Source of the DNA: Bacteroidota bacterium
GTDB lineage: Bacteria; Bacteroidota; Ignavibacteria; Ignavibacteriales; Ignavibacteriaceae
DNA: 20,964 nt
Assembly: GCA_021796135.1 (NCBI GenBank)
Contig: JAJYOQ010000021.1
Span: forward strand, 1 to 20,964
Direction: 5' to 3'
The position numbers and the translations under genes were made by a program. The notes beneath the pieces are model-generated. The model did no database searches and had not been told where the DNA came from. It was given only the letters and a program-made list of their open reading frames with translations. Shown here one piece after another: positions 1 through 6,950 of this stretch (position 1 is the first letter of the stretch; each line of letters starts with the position of its first letter).

Positions 1-272
1 TAAAACTTCCAATCGACTGGACATTCTGGTGCTTTAAATGCGGCGGAATGGCTTCTATGAAAACTTGCCCGCATAAAAAAGAAGACCGGTTATTCTTAAG
101 CGGTACTGCTCTTAGAAAAGCCCTCTCTGAGGGTAGTGATGTGCCGACAGAATTCAGCAGGCCGGAAGTTTTAGATATACTAAGAGACTATTATTCAAAG
201 TTGGAAGAAAAAGTCGAAATTAAAATGCATCAGTTTGCAACCGGAGACCTTAAAACCGATAATAAAAAGTAA
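1..272 (+). CDS. sat: ATP sulfurylase (sulfate adenylyltransferase), C-terminal end, 5' truncated by window edge
   Basis: The open frame runs in from the window edge (first full codon at position 3) and ends with TAA at 270-272, so only the last ~90 residues are here. ATP sulfurylase interconverts sulfate + ATP with APS + pyrophosphate in the cytoplasm, the step next to APS reductase. The visible part starts [15 protein letters not shown] and contains a Cys-x2-Cys-x8-Cys-x-His cluster (Cys codons at 30, 39 and 66, His codon at 72), resembling the zinc-binding cluster known in several bacterial ATP sulfurylases. It is followed by the family's C-terminal SGTALRKAL and [11 protein letters not shown] segments. 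The ATG at 48 lies inside the conserved domain and is not the true start. Position directly upstream of aprBA is the usual sat-aprBA order. The recognition is strong; the rest of the protein is unseen. Confidence 0.93.
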   Translation, partial: KLPIDWTFWCFKCGGMASMKTCPHKKEDRLFLSGTALRKALSEGSDVPTEFSRPEVLDILRDYYSKLEEKVEIKMHQFATGDLKTDNKK

Positions 273-339
273 TCATTTTTTAAGTAGGATGATAGGTGCA
301 TATTTTTTATTTAATTAAAACTATATAGGAGATATACTA

Positions 340-783
340 ATGCCGAGTTATGTAATTCCAGATAAGTGCGACGGGTGTAAAGCGCTGGATAAAACAGCAT
401 GCCAATACATCTGCCCTAATGATTTGATGGTGTTGAATACGGGCACTATGAAAGCATTTAACCGTGAGCCTGAAATGTGCTGGGAGTGTTACAATTGTGT
501 TAAGATTTGTCCAAACCAGGCAGTTGAAGTTCGCGGTTATGCAGATTTTGTTCCCCTTGGTGCCACTGTTACACCAATGCGAAGTACAGATTCAATATTA
601 TGGACAATAAAATTTCGCAACGGTACTCTAAAACGATTTAAATTTCCAATCCGCACAACTGAAGAAGGAAAAGCTGTCCCGAATGGCGGATGGACAACAA
701 ATAATGATGACCTTAAGAGCCCCGTACTTTTTACCGAGCCTGAATCTTTGGGTCTGCCAGAAATAGTCACAATTAAGAATTAA
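340..783 (+). CDS. aprB: Adenylylsulfate (APS) reductase, beta (iron-sulfur) subunit
   Basis: This is the electron-transfer subunit of dissimilatory APS reductase, which passes electrons between the Qmo complex and the FAD of AprA for APS + 2e <-> sulfite + AMP. The 147-residue protein has the expected eight ferredoxin cysteines: Cys10, 13, 21 and 25 in the first cluster motif and Cys47, 50, 53 and 57 in the second, enough for two [4Fe-4S] clusters. The remaining ~90 residues form the C-terminal extension that wraps around AprA in known structures (for example KFRNGTLKRFKFPIRT). Length is normal for the family. The ATG is preceded by AGGAG at about 328-332, a good ribosome binding site. It lies 67 bases after sat and 16 bases before aprA, so the three are probably one operon. 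Confidence 0.97.
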   Translation: MPSYVIPDKCDGCKALDKTACQYICPNDLMVLNTGTMKAFNREPEMCWECYNCVKICPNQAVEVRGYADFVPLGATVTPMRSTDSILWTIKFRNGTLKRFKFPIRTTEEGKAVPNGGWTTNNDDLKSPVLFTEPESLGLPEIVTIKN

Positions 784-799
784 AAGGAATAAAAAAGTT

Positions 800-2674
800 A
801 TGGCAAATTTCAAAACTGAAGAAATAACTACCGATCTATTAATAATTGGCGGTGGTATGGCTGCTTGCGGTGCAGCAGTTGAAGCTGCTTATTGGGCAAA
901 AAAACAAGGACTTAAAGTTATTATGGTTGATAAAGCTTCTGTTGATAGAAGCGGTGCTGTTGCAATGGGGCTTTCAGCTATCAACCAGTATGTTGGAATT
1001 AAAGACGGTAAAAATACCGTTGAAGATTATGTTAAATATGTTAGAAGCGACTTAATGGGAATTACGCGTGAAGATTTAGTATATAACATTGCCCGGCATG
1101 TTGATTCTAGTGTACATCTTTTCGAAAAGTGGGGATTGCCTATCTGGAAAGATGCCGATAACAATTATGTTCATGAAGGCAGATGGCAATTGATGATTAA
1201 CGGCGAATCCTACAAGGTAGTTGTTGCAGAAGCTGCAAAGAATGCAATTGGCGCCGAAAATATTTATGAGAGAATATTCATAGTTGGGCCAATTATGGAC
1301 GGTGAAGTTTGCGTGGGCGCTGTTGGATTCAGTGTACGTGAAGAAAAATTTTATGTCTTTAAATCAAAGGCTGTTTTAGTAGCGATGGGTGGAGCGGTTC
1401 ATGTGTTTAAACCGCGTTCATCAGGTGAAGGTCTTGGTCGTGCATGGTATCCGCCGTGGAATGCAGGATCGAGTGCATATTTTACGCTTAAAGCAGGAGC
1501 TGAAATGACCTGCCAAGAAGTTCGCTTTATTCCTGTTAGATTTAAGGATGCTTACGGTCCGGTTGGCGCATGGTTCTTATTATTCAAATGCCGTGCTACA
1601 AACGGAGAAGGCGGCGATTATATGGCCGAAAGAAAAAGTGAACTCGAAAACTGGGTTCCCTATGGAAAAGTAAAACCTGTTCCTGCTAACTTACGTAACT
1701 GGCTAATGATGCTTGACGTAATGGCTGGTAAAGGGCCAATATCTATGAGAACTGAAGAAGCTATTAATAAAATTGCATCTGAGTCAGGTGATGAAAAAGC
1801 TGCAAAGAAAAAATTAAAAGAATTAGAAGCAGAAGCATGGGAAGACTTCCTTGACATGACTATTTCACAGGCAATCCTTTGGGCAGGTACTAACACTTCG
1901 CCTGAAGAGAAATCTTCTGAAATTGCTGCTGCAGAACCTTACTTTATAGGCTCACATTCCGGGGCATCTGGTGCATGGGTGAGCGGTCCTAAAGATTTGG
2001 CTCCCGCTGAATACTTCTGGGGCTATCCAAATATGGCAACAATAAAAGGTATCTTTTGCGCTGGTGATGCTTCAGGAGCTTCAAGCCATAAATTTTCCTC
2101 CGGCTCTCATGCAGAAGGTCGTATTGCTGCTAAAGCCGCTATTGATTATATCGTTGATAATCCGAATTCACCAAACTATAATCAATCTGAAATTGATGCA
2201 CTTAAGAATGATATTCTAAAACCCCTGGATGTTTATAATCAATTCAGTAATAGCTCTAGTGATCCAGAAGTCAATCCAAATTATATTAAGCCGAAAATGT
2301 TCATGTTCAGACTTCAGAAAATAATGGATGAATATGCTGGTGGTGTATCTTCACAGTTTAAAACAAGTAAAAGTCTACTCGAAAAAGGACTCGATCTTCT
2401 TGGATTTCTCAAAGAGGATTCGACTAAATTGGCAGCTGAAGACCTGCATGAATTAATGAGGTGTTGGGAAAATATTCACAGGATGTGGCAGGCTGAAGCT
2501 CATGTAAGAGCTGTTTTATTCAGAGAAGAAACGCGCTGGCCGGGTTACTACTATCGTTCCGATAAACCTTCGATGGATGAGAAAGATTGGAAGGTATTTG
2601 TCAATATGAAATGGGATCCGAAGAGCGATAAATGGAATGTCTTTTCAAGACCAATTATCTCGATAGTGAATTAA
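800..2674 (+). CDS. aprA: Adenylylsulfate (APS) reductase, alpha (FAD) subunit
   Basis: This is the catalytic flavoprotein subunit of cytoplasmic APS reductase. At 624 residues it is close to the usual AprA size. The N-terminus has the dinucleotide-binding fold (LLIIGGGMAACGAAVEAA, residues 13-30) and the family signature VDRSGAVAMGLSAIN (about 48-62). The centre has the substrate-site region with GRAWYPPWNAGS, EVRFIPVRFKD and CRATNGEGGDY. Near residue 430 lies the second FAD contact, HKFSSGSHAEGRIAAKAA, and the C-terminus has the WPGYYYRSDKP segment typical of dissimilatory AprA. A weak AAGGAA site precedes the ATG at 800. A strong rho-independent terminator follows, which makes aprA the likely last gene of a sat-aprBA transcript and separates it from qmoC. 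Whether it runs in the reductive or oxidative direction cannot be decided without phylogeny. Confidence 0.97.
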   Translation: MANFKTEEITTDLLIIGGGMAACGAAVEAAYWAKKQGLKVIMVDKASVDRSGAVAMGLSAINQYVGIKDGKNTVEDYVKYVRSDLMGITREDLVYNIARHVDSSVHLFEKWGLPIWKDADNNYVHEGRWQLMINGESYKVVVAEAAKNAIGAENIYERIFIVGPIMDGEVCVGAVGFSVREEKFYVFKSKAVLVAMGGAVHVFKPRSSGEGLGRAWYPPWNAGSSAYFTLKAGAEMTCQEVRFIPVRFKDAYGPVGAWFLLFKCRATNGEGGDYMAERKSELENWVPYGKVKPVPANLRNWLMMLDVMAGKGPISMRTEEAINKIASESGDEKAAKKKLKELEAEAWEDFLDMTISQAILWAGTNTSPEEKSSEIAAAEPYFIGSHSGASGAWVSGPKDLAPAEYFWGYPNMATIKGIFCAGDASGASSHKFSSGSHAEGRIAAKAAIDYIVDNPNSPNYNQSEIDALKNDILKPLDVYNQFSNSSSDPEVNPNYIKPKMFMFRLQKIMDEYAGGVSSQFKTSKSLLEKGLDLLGFLKEDSTKLAAEDLHELMRCWENIHRMWQAEAHVRAVLFREETRWPGYYYRSDKPSMDEKDWKVFVNMKWDPKSDKWNVFSRPIISIVN

Positions 2675-2688
2675 CTTATATATTCTGC

Positions 2689-2719
2689 GGGGAATGGTAA
2701 CAGCCATTCCCCTTTTGTT
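2689..2719 (+). terminator. Rho-independent terminator after aprA
   Basis: A perfect 9-bp inverted repeat, GGGGAATGG (2689-2697) and CCATTCCCC (2704-2712), has a 6-base loop and is followed directly by TTTTGTT. It starts 15 bases after the aprA stop. It should end most sat-aprBA transcription, so the genes that follow probably have their own promoter. Confidence 0.9.
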
Positions 2720-2765
2720 AAAATGCATTGAAGCATCGGAACTTTTTTATATAATATTCGTTTAT

Positions 2766-2790
2766 TTGATATACATTTTTGTAATGTCAA
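2766..2790. promoter_or_regulatory. Imperfect dyad upstream of the zinc-ribbon gene, possible operator
   Basis: TTGATATACA, five T, then TGTAATGTCAA forms an imperfect inverted repeat with outer TTGA/TCAA half-sites. It lies 29 bases before the ATG at 2820 and after the aprA terminator, where a promoter for the next transcript is expected. The half-sites recall Crp/Fnr-type boxes, but the spacing is longer than the classical TTGAT-N4-ATCAA site, so the assignment to a regulator family is weak. Confidence 0.25.
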
Positions 2791-2819
2791 ATAGATGAAT
2801 TATAAAATGAAATATTATT

Positions 2820-3086
2820 ATGGAACAAGAGAAAATTCATTCATGTCCACATTGTAACCAGACGCTAAAGAAGTGGTTATGTCCTCCGGAAACTTCTTGG
2901 AGTAGTGAGTTCCAATATGTTTGTTTCAATGACGAGTGTTCGTATTACGTTCGGGGATGGAATTGGATGAAAGAAAAATTCAGCCAAAATATTTCTTACC
3001 GATACAGACTTAATCCTATCAACGGGGAATCAGGTCCTATACCGGTATGGTCTAAAGATGCTTTGAAAAATTTTATAATTGAATGA
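2820..3086 (+). CDS. Small zinc-ribbon protein (Ogr/Delta-like zinc finger type)
   Basis: An 88-residue cytoplasmic protein with a four-cysteine zinc-ribbon pattern: Cys9-Pro-His-Cys12 and Cys35-x4-Cys40, with an extra Cys21. The segment after the second pair (YYVRGWNWM, residues 42-50) resembles Ogr/Delta-like zinc-finger proteins. No membrane segment or signal peptide is seen. Such a ribbon may bind a partner protein or nucleic acid; its role here is unknown. It starts its own unit after the aprA terminator and precedes the cysteine-cluster gene and qmoC, the place where qmoA would normally lie. The family is a reasonable guess from the cysteine spacing and aromatic motif; the function is not known. 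Confidence 0.75.
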   Translation: MEQEKIHSCPHCNQTLKKWLCPPETSWSSEFQYVCFNDECSYYVRGWNWMKEKFSQNISYRYRLNPINGESGPIPVWSKDALKNFIIE

Positions 3087-3183
3087 ACTGCAGCACTGAT
3101 TTTCTGTATCTGTCTGTAGATAATCAGAAGTACACATGCCTTATAGCTTGTAGTAATGCAGTCTAAAATTTAAGGTGTATTCA

Positions 3184-3960
3184 ATGGATGAAATAGAAAA
3201 ATTAAAAGAAGCTATATTAACAGAATTTCCTAGGCTTAATAAAGAAAGTAAGTTCAAATTCAATTGCCATAATAATATTAGCTGTTTTAATAAATGTTGC
3301 AGTGATGTTAATATTTTCCTTACGCCATATGATGTTATTCGTTTGAAAAATAATCTTAAAATTTCATCACAGGAATTTTTAGATAAGTTCACATTGCTTC
3401 CAATCGATGAAAAGCAAAATCATCCTGTAGTGATGATAAAAATGGGGCGGGATGAAGCTAAATCATGCCCTTTCGTTACTGAAAATGGCTGCTCTGTTTA
3501 TGAGGATAGGCCCTGGTCATGTAGAATGTTTCCGTTAGGTGTAGCATCACCAAAAGATATTGATAAAAATGGAGAAGGAGAATTTTATTTTATTCTTCAA
3601 GAACCTGTCTGTAAAGGCTACGAAGAACAAAGGGATTGGACTGTTGACGAATGGGTGACTGGCCAAAAGGTTGACGAATACACAGAAATGGGAGAACTAT
3701 TCAAAGAAATTTCCTTGCATTGTTATTTTAGTAAAGGAAAACAACTTGATCCAGCTAAGCTTGAGATGTTCTATACTGTCTGCTATAATATTGATAAATT
3801 TAGAGAATTTGTATTTGAAAGTACATTTTTAAAACGATTTGAATTTGATGAAGAAACCATCAATAAAATAAAATATGATGATAAAGAGCTGTTAATATTT
3901 GGATTCAAATGGTTGAAGTACTGCCTTTTTGGTGAAAAAACTGTGTATGTAAAAAAATAA
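3184..3960 (+). CDS. YkgJ-family cysteine-cluster (metal-chelating) protein
   Basis: A 258-residue cytoplasmic protein of the YkgJ / CxxCxxCC zinc- or iron-chelating family. The N-terminal cluster is Cys28-x5-Cys34-x3-Cys38-Cys39, a spaced variant of the usual motif. It is followed by the diagnostic SCPFV...GCSVYEDRPWSCRMFPLG segment (Cys95, Cys103, Cys113) and a further Cys143. A GTG at 3175 would add three residues. The ATG at 3184 is preferred because AAGGTG (3172-3177) sits six bases upstream as a ribosome binding site. The protein family is thought to bind a metal or an iron-sulfur cluster, but no biochemical role is established. It lies only 25 bases upstream of qmoC and is probably co-transcribed with it, which suggests a role in maturation of, or electron transfer to, the Qmo/Apr complex (inference). 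Confidence 0.8.
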   Translation: MDEIEKLKEAILTEFPRLNKESKFKFNCHNNISCFNKCCSDVNIFLTPYDVIRLKNNLKISSQEFLDKFTLLPIDEKQNHPVVMIKMGRDEAKSCPFVTENGCSVYEDRPWSCRMFPLGVASPKDIDKNGEGEFYFILQEPVCKGYEEQRDWTVDEWVTGQKVDEYTEMGELFKEISLHCYFSKGKQLDPAKLEMFYTVCYNIDKFREFVFESTFLKRFEFDEETINKIKYDDKELLIFGFKWLKYCLFGEKTVYVKK

Positions 3961-3985
3961 GAACTTCTGGAAACGGGTTATCTTT

Positions 3986-5170
3986 ATGAGCGAAAGAAAA
4001 ATTGTTAAACCAGATACACAATTCATAAAAAATATTAAACAGAATGGTGGGGAAGACTTTAAAAAATGTCTTCAATGTGCGACTTGTACTTCCGTATGCC
4101 AACTTTCCACTGAGGGAAATGGATTTCCGCGTAAGCAAATGCTGCTGGTTCAGTGGGGCTTGAAAGATCGCCTACTTGAAGACCCGGCACCATGGCTTTG
4201 TTTTTATTGCGGTGACTGTTCAAAAAATTGTCCAAGGAAATCTAATCCTGGTGAAACAATGATGGCTTTGCGGAGGTACCTTACTTCTCAGTATGATTGG
4301 ACCGGTATATCATGTTTGATGTACAGTTCTATATTTTGGGAAATAGGTATTCTTTTAATTTTAGCTTCCGCTATAATATTTGCTTTTACTATTCCTAACA
4401 ATTTCGGTTTCGGTTTGTTAAGCCATTCAAACCCGGCAGCAATGAAGTCGGTTATGCTTGAAAAGTTTGCACCTATTGGTATGGTAGACTGGGGAGACAG
4501 AATAATGGCAGGTTTGCTGGGTGTTTTACTTTTAAGTAACGTTGCGCGAATGTTCTCCGGTTTAATTAAGGGGCAAAAAATTCCATTCTATTTATATATT
4601 ACTCAGATACCATATCTAATCATTCAAGGGTTAACGCAGAAAAGTTGGAAAGTTTGCGATAGCAACGAATCCATAAAGAACTGGATTCGTCATCTCCTCC
4701 TCGTAAGTGGCTATGGTATTATGTTTACACTCGTTGTTGTCTTTCTACCGTGGTTTCAGATTAAAGACAGTAGCCTGCACTGGACAAGCTTTTTGGGCTA
4801 CTACTCTACACTGGTTTTGTTAGTGACAACTGTGTGGATTCTTATTGATAGGTTAAAGAAGCGAACCGAAATGCACCGGTTCAGTCATTTCTCCGATTGG
4901 TTATTTCCAGTAATGCTCCTTCTTGCAGCTCTTAGTGGTATTTTATTACATCTTTTTAGAGTTAGAGATTTAGCGATGCCTACATACATAACTTATGTGG
5001 TTCATCTCGCGATAGTTGTGCCAATGCTTTTTGTAGAAGTGCCGTTTGGTAAATGGGGGCACTTGCTATACCGTCCGGTTGCTATTTATGTAGCCGCAGT
5101 GATAAAAAGAGCAAGTGAACTACAGAATCAAGCGAATGATGCTAAAAAACAAGCTGCTGTTTTAATATAA
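3986..5170 (+). CDS. qmoC: Quinone-interacting membrane-bound oxidoreductase subunit C (QmoC)
   Basis: A 394-residue membrane subunit that links the quinone pool to AprBA. The N-terminal HdrC-like domain has two [4Fe-4S] motifs, Cys28-x2-Cys31-x2-Cys34-x3-Cys38 and Cys72-x2-Cys75-x2-Cys78-x3-Cys82, followed by CPRKSNPGE. From about residue 113 comes a NarI/cytochrome b-like domain with about six hydrophobic segments. Histidines in or near these helices (for example in HLLLVSG, HLFRVRD and HLAIVVP) are candidate heme b ligands. The fusion of HdrC-like and cytochrome b domains in one chain is the hallmark of QmoC, as opposed to separate HdrC and HmeC/DsrM-type proteins. The unusual point is context: qmoA and qmoB, normally directly upstream, are absent from this locus. 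A related HdrC-cytochrome b protein of another complex is the main alternative. Confidence 0.85.
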   Translation: MSERKIVKPDTQFIKNIKQNGGEDFKKCLQCATCTSVCQLSTEGNGFPRKQMLLVQWGLKDRLLEDPAPWLCFYCGDCSKNCPRKSNPGETMMALRRYLTSQYDWTGISCLMYSSIFWEIGILLILASAIIFAFTIPNNFGFGLLSHSNPAAMKSVMLEKFAPIGMVDWGDRIMAGLLGVLLLSNVARMFSGLIKGQKIPFYLYITQIPYLIIQGLTQKSWKVCDSNESIKNWIRHLLLVSGYGIMFTLVVVFLPWFQIKDSSLHWTSFLGYYSTLVLLVTTVWILIDRLKKRTEMHRFSHFSDWLFPVMLLLAALSGILLHLFRVRDLAMPTYITYVVHLAIVVPMLFVEVPFGKWGHLLYRPVAIYVAAVIKRASELQNQANDAKKQAAVLI

Positions 5171-5208
5171 CGGCGTATTAATAACCTTAAAAGCCTGCGT
5201 TATTTTTT
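5168..5208 (+). terminator. Weak terminator-like element after qmoC
   Basis: A short TAACG (5168-5172) / CGTTA (5198-5202) stem with a long loop is followed by six T (5203-5208). The T-tract placement right after the qmoC stop suits a terminator, but the stem is poor. Confidence 0.3.
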
Positions 5209-5282
5209 ACTTAGAGAAAAAATTAGCAAGGATAAAATCGTGTCAGATGAATTCTTAAATACAATTCGTTTTATATTCAAAA

Positions 5283-5299
5283 CAGAAGCATGCTTTCTG
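5283..5299. promoter_or_regulatory. Near-perfect palindrome upstream of the first MFS gene
   Basis: The core AAGCATGCTT (5286-5295) is a perfect 10-base palindrome, extended by CAG on the left and TCTG on the right with a one-base offset. It lies 51 bases before the MFS start and could be an operator for a dimeric regulator. No regulator gene is adjacent. Confidence 0.3.
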
Positions 5300-5313
5300 T
5301 AATCATAAAATCT

Positions 5314-5329
5314 CTTAGTTGCTACTAAG
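5314..5329. promoter_or_regulatory. Perfect 6-bp inverted repeat just before the first MFS gene
   Basis: CTTAGT-TGCT-ACTAAG is a perfect inverted repeat with a 4-base loop, 20 bases before the ATG at 5350. It could be an operator (drug-efflux genes of this class are often under MarR/TetR-type control) or a leader hairpin. No promoter boxes are clear enough to name. Confidence 0.3.
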
Positions 5330-5349
5330 GACAAAGAAAAAGAATTTAA

Positions 5350-6840
5350 ATGATTATGGTACCTCATCTCTTCTTTTCATCAAATGCGAATTGGCGATGG
5401 TTTATACTGGCAACGGTTTTAATCGGCGCTACGATGTCGGCGCTTGATGTTAGCATTGCAAATATTGCACTCCCAACTTTAAAAAAATATTATGACGTTT
5501 CGCTTTCACTGGATGAATGGATAGCAATGGCATATATGCTTACTCTTACCATTTTTCTGCCGTTCTTCGGAAGGCTCGCCGATATGTTCGGGAGAACTAA
5601 GATGTATAAAGTGGGATTTATAATTTTTACAGTTGGCTCTGCTTTCTGTGGTTTGGCTCCTTCAATAGTATTTATGATAATTTCACGTATTATTCAAGCT
5701 GTCGGAGCTGGTTTACTTCAAGCTAATTCTGTTGCAATCATAACTCAATCTTTTCCCAAAAACGAGCTCGGTAAAGCTATAGGTATTCAGGGTTCAGTAC
5801 AGGCTATTTCGATGGCAATTGGCCCTTTTCTCGGTGGCTTATTGATAAATTTAAATTTGTTCGGTACTCAGTGGCGCTCTATTTTTTATATCAATGTTCC
5901 TATAGGGATAATCGGAATATTCGCTGCTTTATTTATATTACCACAGGATAAAAAACCAAAAGTTAAAGAAAAGATGGATTACGGGGGCTGTATTTCATTT
6001 GCAGCGGCTTTATTGTTTCTTACTTTAGCTCTAAATGAAAGCCGAAAATTGGGATGGGTGTCTGAAACTATTATTACTTATCTTTTTCTTTTCGTAATTC
6101 TTTTCTGTGTATTCATTGTAACCGAACATAAATTTAATTGTCCAATGATGGACTTCAAATTATATAAAATCTATGATTTCTCAGCCGGTATAATTACAGC
6201 TTTTTTTTCATATTATGTTTTGTTTGGCGTACTTTTTATTATGCCATTTTATCTAGAAAACATACTTAAATTTTCTGCTTTCGCGGCAGGTGCGCTTCTA
6301 ACTCCCATGCCTATAACTATGTCACTCGTTGCTCCAATAGCAGGTACTCTTTCAGATAGGTACGGCCCAAAAATTATGACTTCGCTTGGAATGCTCATAT
6401 GTGCAATTGCATCATTCTGTTTAATCTTCTGTAGCAGAAGCCCTCATGTTGGCTTTCTTATTACGGAATTTGCGGCTTTGGGTTTCGGAATGGGACTATT
6501 TACTCCGCCTAACAATAGCTCTGTCATGTGTAGTGTTCCCGAAGAAAGACTGGGGAGTGCCGGCGGTATATTAAATATGATGAGAGCAAGCGGAAATGTA
6601 TTCGGTATTGATCTTTCTGGACTTATAATATCTTCTATAACGGCAGCCTATCTTAGTACAAGAGGATATATGCATATCAATGCACTTAACATTCCTCAAC
6701 AGATTCGTGAGGATGGTTTTATGCATGGTTTTGTGGTAGTAACTATAACCTTCACTGTGGTAAGTCTCCTATCTGCTATTTTTACTATGACGAAAAAGGG
6801 GAGAGCCAAAATGGCTAAGGAACATTTTTTTTTGGAATAG
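5350..6840 (+). CDS. MFS transporter, DHA2 (EmrB/QacA-type) family, copy 1
   Basis: A 496-residue inner-membrane transporter with about 14 hydrophobic helices, expected to export small organic compounds by proton antiport. Family motifs are visible: the TM1 motif ALDVSIANIALPTL (31-44), motif A GRLADMFGRTKMY in loop 2-3, the antiporter motif C as MAIGPFLGGLL, and a repeated motif A-like SDRYGPKIM in the second half. It starts at ATG 5350; an alternative Met lies two codons later. It has a tandem paralogue 110 bases downstream. No EmrA-type periplasmic adaptor or outer-membrane factor is next to it, so it probably acts alone or with partners elsewhere. The substrate cannot be predicted; position after qmoC hints at a sulfur-related or stress function only weakly. 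Confidence 0.9.
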   Translation: MIMVPHLFFSSNANWRWFILATVLIGATMSALDVSIANIALPTLKKYYDVSLSLDEWIAMAYMLTLTIFLPFFGRLADMFGRTKMYKVGFIIFTVGSAFCGLAPSIVFMIISRIIQAVGAGLLQANSVAIITQSFPKNELGKAIGIQGSVQAISMAIGPFLGGLLINLNLFGTQWRSIFYINVPIGIIGIFAALFILPQDKKPKVKEKMDYGGCISFAAALLFLTLALNESRKLGWVSETIITYLFLFVILFCVFIVTEHKFNCPMMDFKLYKIYDFSAGIITAFFSYYVLFGVLFIMPFYLENILKFSAFAAGALLTPMPITMSLVAPIAGTLSDRYGPKIMTSLGMLICAIASFCLIFCSRSPHVGFLITEFAALGFGMGLFTPPNNSSVMCSVPEERLGSAGGILNMMRASGNVFGIDLSGLIISSITAAYLSTRGYMHINALNIPQQIREDGFMHGFVVVTITFTVVSLLSAIFTMTKKGRAKMAKEHFFLE

Positions 6841-6950
6841 AAGAGAATTTAATATAAAAAAGAGTATTAAGGTTTAAATGGTATGTTGAAAAGAAGACAA
6901 TTAATGAAGACATCGGTATAACCATTTATGAATTAATAGTGAATTAAATT

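Noticed and set aside
6825..6833. T9 tract near the end of the first MFS gene, possible phase-variation site
   Set aside because: It falls in the last few codons, so slippage would change only the C-terminal tail.
6876..6927. Inverted repeat AAATGGTAT / ATAACCATTT between the two MFS genes
   Set aside because: It is imperfect, with a loop of more than 30 bases in AT-rich sequence; this is likely by chance.
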